The notes below the pieces were generated by a model. That model ran no database searches. It was not told where the DNA came from and saw nothing but the letters and a program-made list of their open reading frames with translations. Made by a program: the position numbers and the translations under genes. Source: Dehalococcoidia bacterium UBA4060 (GTDB taxonomy: Bacteria > Chloroflexota > Dehalococcoidia > GIF9 > UBA5629). From it: a stretch of DNA of 15,711 nt. Numbering within the stretch: the stretch's first letter is position 1; each line of letters opens with the position of its first letter. Positions 12,399 to 15,711 of the stretch are shown here, in pieces. The stretch is from positions 14,632 through 30,342 of the forward strand of contig DFZI01000004.1 in the NCBI GenBank assembly GCA_002383665.1. Reading direction: 5' to 3'.

Positions 12399-15300
12399 AT
12401 GCCACATACAGACACAACCTTCATAACCAACGAGGGAGAAAAGAACCTTAAAGAGAGATTCAGGGTGTTAATAAAGGATACCCGGTTCTTTGATGTGTTG
12501 GTTGGCTATTTTTACACCAGCGGTTTTTACGCTCTCTATAAATCTCTCGAAGCGGCTGAAAAAATAAGGATCCTTATTGGAATTGGCACTGACAAGCACA
12601 CTTCAGACTTAATTCAAGAAGCCAGGTCTCCCGAACAAGGAATTCTTGAGTTTTCCCATGCCGAAGCTAAAAACGCGTTCTCAAACAAAGTCGCCGGTGA
12701 GATGGAGAATTCTGAAGATAAAGCCGATGTGGAGCAAGGGGTACGTAAGTTTATCGAATGGCTTCAAACCGGCAAATTGGAAATCAAAGCCTATCCGTCT
12801 TCGAATATTCATGCCAAGCTCTATATCATGACCTTTGTAGAAGGCGATAAGGATGTTGGCAGGGTAATCACAGGTTCCAGCAATTTCACGGAGGCCGGGC
12901 TTGTGGATAATTTGGAGTTCAATGTTGAGCTCAAGGACCGCAACGACTATGAGTTTGCTCTGGCGAAATTCAACGAGCTTTGGGCGAACGCCGTGGACGT
13001 CAAAGACAAATATATTGAGACGATACAAAACCGGACCTGGCTTAACAATAACATTACTCCCTATGAGCTTTACCTTAAATTCCTGTACGAGTATTTCAAA
13101 GAGAAAATCAACATCGATAAGGAAGAGATTGACAAGAAGTACCTGCCTGAAGGCTTTATGGACCTGGCTTACCAGAACGAGGCCGTCAAGGACGCCAAAA
13201 ACAAGCTCGATGAATACGGAGGAGTTTTTCTTTCTGATGTGGTGGGGCTCGGCAAGACCTATATTGCCGCTATGCTCGCCAGCCAACTTGACGGCAGACA
13301 CCTGGTTATTGCGCCGCCCAACCTGCTGTTAAAAGATAACCCCGGCTCCTGGCCGAATGTCTTCTCGGATTTCCGGGTTCCTGCCGATTTTGAATCTATC
13401 GGAAAGCTTGACCATCTTATTGAGCAGGGCACTGATAAATATAAAAATATATTTATCGATGAAGCCCACCGCTTCCGCACCGAGATGAATATTACCTATG
13501 AAATGCTGGCGCAAATCTGCCGCGGCAAAAGGGTTATCCTGGTTACGGCTACCCCTCTGAATAATTACCCGAAAGATATTCTCAGCCAGATTAAGCTCTT
13601 TCAGAAAGGAAAAAAAAGCACCATTCCCAACCTGCCCAATCTGGAAGGCTTCTTCAATAGATTAGACAACCGGCTCCAGGAGGAGCTCGACAGGCAGAAA
13701 AACTATGACGAATACATCCAGACCGTGAAAGAAAATGCCCGGGAAATCAGAGAAAAAGTCCTTAAATACCTGATTGTCCGGCGGACCAGAGCAGAGATCG
13801 TCAAATACTTTGCCGAAGACCTCAAACAGCAGAGGCTCAAATTCCCTGAGGTGGCTGACCCTGAGCCTATCATGTATCAACTGAACAATAGAGAGGACCA
13901 GGTTTTCAGCAAAACAGTCGAACTGATAGCCACGAAGTTCTCTTATTCGCGCTATACCCCTATGCTTTATTACGAAGGCAAGATAACCCAGCCGGAGGAG
14001 CTGGCTCAGAAGAACATGCGGAAGTTCATGAAGATTCTGCTGGTGAAGCGTCTCGAAAGCAGTTTCTACGCATTTAAGAAGAGCCTGGAGAGGTTTTTAG
14101 CATCCTATGAGCAGTTTCTTCGGGAGTTCGAAGAGGGGAATGTGTATGTCAGCAAGAAATACACCAATAAGCTCTTCGAGCTACTGGAGAATGATGATGA
14201 CAAGGCTATTCAGCGCCTCATTGACGAAGATAAGGCTCGCCGGTACGATGCATCAAATTTCAATGCCAATTTTAAAAAAGACCTCAAAAATGACCTGGCG
14301 GTTCTGAAGCAAATCAGTGAGCTATGGAAAGCTATAACCAGAGACCCGAAGCTTCTGACTTTCCTGGACATTCTTCAGAATAATGAGACCTTGAAAAAAA
14401 ACAAGCTGATTGTTTTCACTGAATCAAAGGAGACGGCTGATTACCTGACTGAAAAGCTGAATGAGGTATTTCCCCATGAGGTGCTCTCGTATTCCGGCTC
14501 ATCTAAAGCTCCAATCCGGGATAAAGTAATCGCCAACTTTGATGCCCGGGCTAATTTTCCAAAGGATGACTACCGGATTCTGATAACCACAGAGGTCCTC
14601 TCGGAAGGCGTGAACCTGCACCGGTCCAATGTCGTCATTAACTACGATATTCCCTGGAACCCCACCCGCCTGATGCAGAGGGTAGGCCGCATTAACCGGG
14701 TTGACACGAAATTCGATAAAATCTTTACCTTCAATTTCTTCCCTACTATCCAATCCAATGACCAGATTAAGCTTAAGGAAGCGGCGGAATACAAGATACA
14801 GGCTTTCATCGAGATGCTGGGGGCTGATGCCAGGCTTCTGACAGAGGGTGAGGAAATCAAATCGCATGACCTCTTCAACCGGTTGACATCAAAGAAGACT
14901 ATCACCGGAGAGGATGAGGAGGAAGAGAGCGAGCTGAAGTATTTACAGGTTATCCGGAATATCCGTGATAACGAGCCTGACCTCTTTGAAAAGGTGAAGC
15001 GATTGCCGAAGAAGGCGAGGACCGCCAGGCTGAGTCCTCCCAGCCAGGCCCACTCTCTGGTAACCTATTTCCGCAAGGGGAAGCTCCGGAAGTTTTATGT
15101 TTGTGAAGATAAGAAGTCTGAAGAGCTGGATTTTCTGGCTACTGCCCGGTGTCTCGAAGTTGACAGGAACACTCCCCGGCAGAACCCGGGCAATGATTAC
15201 TATGAGCTTCTGGGCATTAACAAGAAAGCCTTTGCCGAGGCCACAGTTGAGGAAACGCCGGAAGCCAGGATGCAGGGTGGGCGGGACAGTGCTACTTTCC

Positions 15301-15602
15301 TGTTGAAGCTCCTGAAGTCTAACCTGATTAAGCACTTCAAGGGATTCACCGACGAAGATGAGCTTTACATCAGAGATGTGATAACCCTCATTGAGGAAGG
15401 CGGGTTACCACGGCAGACCGCCAAGACCCTGGTCAAAGAGCTCAGCAAAGAACTCAGCAACGAAGCTAATCCATTGAAAATCCTGGCAAAGCTCAAAATG
15501 AATATTGCTTCAGAGTTTTTCAAAGAGCCGGTGGCCGAGAGCGCTGCCCAGACCTCCGGCCCCCGCGAGGTGATTCTTTCTGAATACCTGGTAAGCAAAT
15601 AA
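12399..15602 (+). CDS. PLD-nuclease/SNF2-type helicase fusion
   Basis: A 1067-residue protein. Residues 1-200 form a phospholipase D-like (HKD) domain with one active-site motif: HAK (His138, Lys140), then GSSN (159-162) and Glu173; single-motif HKD proteins such as BfiI work as dimers. Residues 250-770 are an SF2 helicase/translocase: Gln259 (Q motif), Walker A VVGLGKT (281-287), DEAH (354-357), TATP (383-386), LSEGVNL (734-740) and QRVGRINR (760-767). The order and the TATPLNN segment fit the SNF2/COG0553 type. Residues 770-1067 have no fold I recognise; an acidic stretch lies at 838-845. Related fusions occur next to restriction-modification or other defence genes. It would use ATP to move along DNA or RNA and cut it, but the substrate is unproven. 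It is a two-gene unit with the RHH gene. The stop is followed by no further gene in the window. Confidence 0.88.
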   Translation: MPHTDTTFITNEGEKNLKERFRVLIKDTRFFDVLVGYFYTSGFYALYKSLEAAEKIRILIGIGTDKHTSDLIQEARSPEQGILEFSHAEAKNAFSNKVAGEMENSEDKADVEQGVRKFIEWLQTGKLEIKAYPSSNIHAKLYIMTFVEGDKDVGRVITGSSNFTEAGLVDNLEFNVELKDRNDYEFALAKFNELWANAVDVKDKYIETIQNRTWLNNNITPYELYLKFLYEYFKEKINIDKEEIDKKYLPEGFMDLAYQNEAVKDAKNKLDEYGGVFLSDVVGLGKTYIAAMLASQLDGRHLVIAPPNLLLKDNPGSWPNVFSDFRVPADFESIGKLDHLIEQGTDKYKNIFIDEAHRFRTEMNITYEMLAQICRGKRVILVTATPLNNYPKDILSQIKLFQKGKKSTIPNLPNLEGFFNRLDNRLQEELDRQKNYDEYIQTVKENAREIREKVLKYLIVRRTRAEIVKYFAEDLKQQRLKFPEVADPEPIMYQLNNREDQVFSKTVELIATKFSYSRYTPMLYYEGKITQPEELAQKNMRKFMKILLVKRLESSFYAFKKSLERFLASYEQFLREFEEGNVYVSKKYTNKLFELLENDDDKAIQRLIDEDKARRYDASNFNANFKKDLKNDLAVLKQISELWKAITRDPKLLTFLDILQNNETLKKNKLIVFTESKETADYLTEKLNEVFPHEVLSYSGSSKAPIRDKVIANFDARANFPKDDYRILITTEVLSEGVNLHRSNVVINYDIPWNPTRLMQRVGRINRVDTKFDKIFTFNFFPTIQSNDQIKLKEAAEYKIQAFIEMLGADARLLTEGEEIKSHDLFNRLTSKKTITGEDEEEESELKYLQVIRNIRDNEPDLFEKVKRLPKKARTARLSPPSQAHSLVTYFRKGKLRKFYVCEDKKSEELDFLATARCLEVDRNTPRQNPGNDYYELLGINKKAFAEATVEETPEARMQGGRDSATFLLKLLKSNLIKHFKGFTDEDELYIRDVITLIEEGGLPRQTAKTLVKELSKELSNEANPLKILAKLKMNIASEFFKEPVAESAAQTSGPREVILSEYLVSK

Positions 15603-15658
15603 TATAACTCATGAATAATCTGAGGAAAATACTTGAATATGAACAGGTTAAATGAAAA

Positions 15659-15700
15659 GAGAGGCATTGCTATGGGACTAACCCCATAGATTGGCCTCTC
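15659..15700 (+). terminator. Nested hairpin downstream of the helicase gene
   Basis: Outer arms GAGAGGC (15659-15665) and GCCTCTC (15694-15700), and inner arms CTATGGG (15670-15676) and CCCATAG (15683-15689) around a six-base loop. A symmetric ATTG/ATTG internal loop separates the two stems. It could end the cassette transcript, although no U-tract follows, or be the start of a structured RNA cut by the window edge. Confidence 0.45.
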
Positions 15701-15711
15701 ATCGTGATTCT

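Noticed and set aside
12399..15602. Assignment of the helicase to Mokosh or DISARM
   Set aside because: Mokosh uses an SF1-type helicase with PLD, and the other DISARM genes (methyltransferase, DrmB, DrmC) are absent from the window; the helicase motifs here are SNF2-type.
15611..15681. Very short ORFs after the helicase (14 and 9 codons, overlapping at ATGA)
   Set aside because: Too short to support and partly inside the hairpin; no homology is recognisable.
1..15711. tRNA, rRNA, CRISPR, insertion sequence or integrase
   Set aside because: No cloverleaf, repeat array, inverted-repeat-flanked transposase or recombinase motif was seen on either strand.

Overview
The window looks like part of the chromosome of an anaerobic bacterium, possibly of the Chloroflexota (Dehalococcoidia-like). 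This rests on gene content only: a single-exon homocitrate/Re-citrate synthase-type enzyme of the sort Dehalococcoides uses, a DUF169 protein, an ArsA-like ATPase, and several lipoproteins with normal lipoboxes. No rRNA, tRNA, CRISPR array, transposase or phage structural gene is visible, so the taxonomic guess is weak. There is no gene-free stretch longer than 300 bases; the longest is 277 bases (2714-2990) and it holds a strong inverted-repeat structure.

Region by region. (1) 1-2713, minus strand: an operon-like run of response regulator, membrane histidine kinase and the first 130 residues of a lipoprotein with the start of an RND/ABC-efflux membrane-fusion (adaptor) fold. The regulator and kinase overlap by 20 bases. 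The likely logic is envelope sensing that controls an export system lying beyond the left edge. (2) 2991-4235, minus: a stand-alone acyl-CoA aldol-type synthase (IPMS/homocitrate/Re-citrate synthase family) with its own extended -10 promoter. (3) 4344-4745, minus: a small chagasin-like (I42) protease-inhibitor lipoprotein. (4) 4970-7600, plus: a lipoprotein made of seven exact 34-residue TPRs, then a GNAT acetyltransferase that overlaps an M20 metallo-deacylase. (5) 7734-9262, minus: a small TPR protein followed by an ArsA/Get3-like ATPase. (6) 9384-12040, minus: a DUF169 protein and, upstream of it, a large SEC-C/TPR (ST7-like) protein; a 28-codon ORF with a good Shine-Dalgarno sits between them.

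(7) 12199-15602, plus: the most accessory-looking part. A 59-residue ribbon-helix-helix protein lies 20 bases upstream of a 1067-residue fusion of an HKD (phospholipase D-like) nuclease domain with a SNF2-type SF2 helicase. A perfect-armed palindrome lies over the -10 box of the candidate promoter for this pair. This suggests a self-repressed two-gene module that processes nucleic acid, perhaps in defence or as part of a larger restriction-type island continuing past the right edge. The window ends with a nested hairpin.

So the window is mostly ordinary housekeeping and regulatory genes, with one candidate defence-like cassette at the right end. Product names are from motif reading, not database searches.
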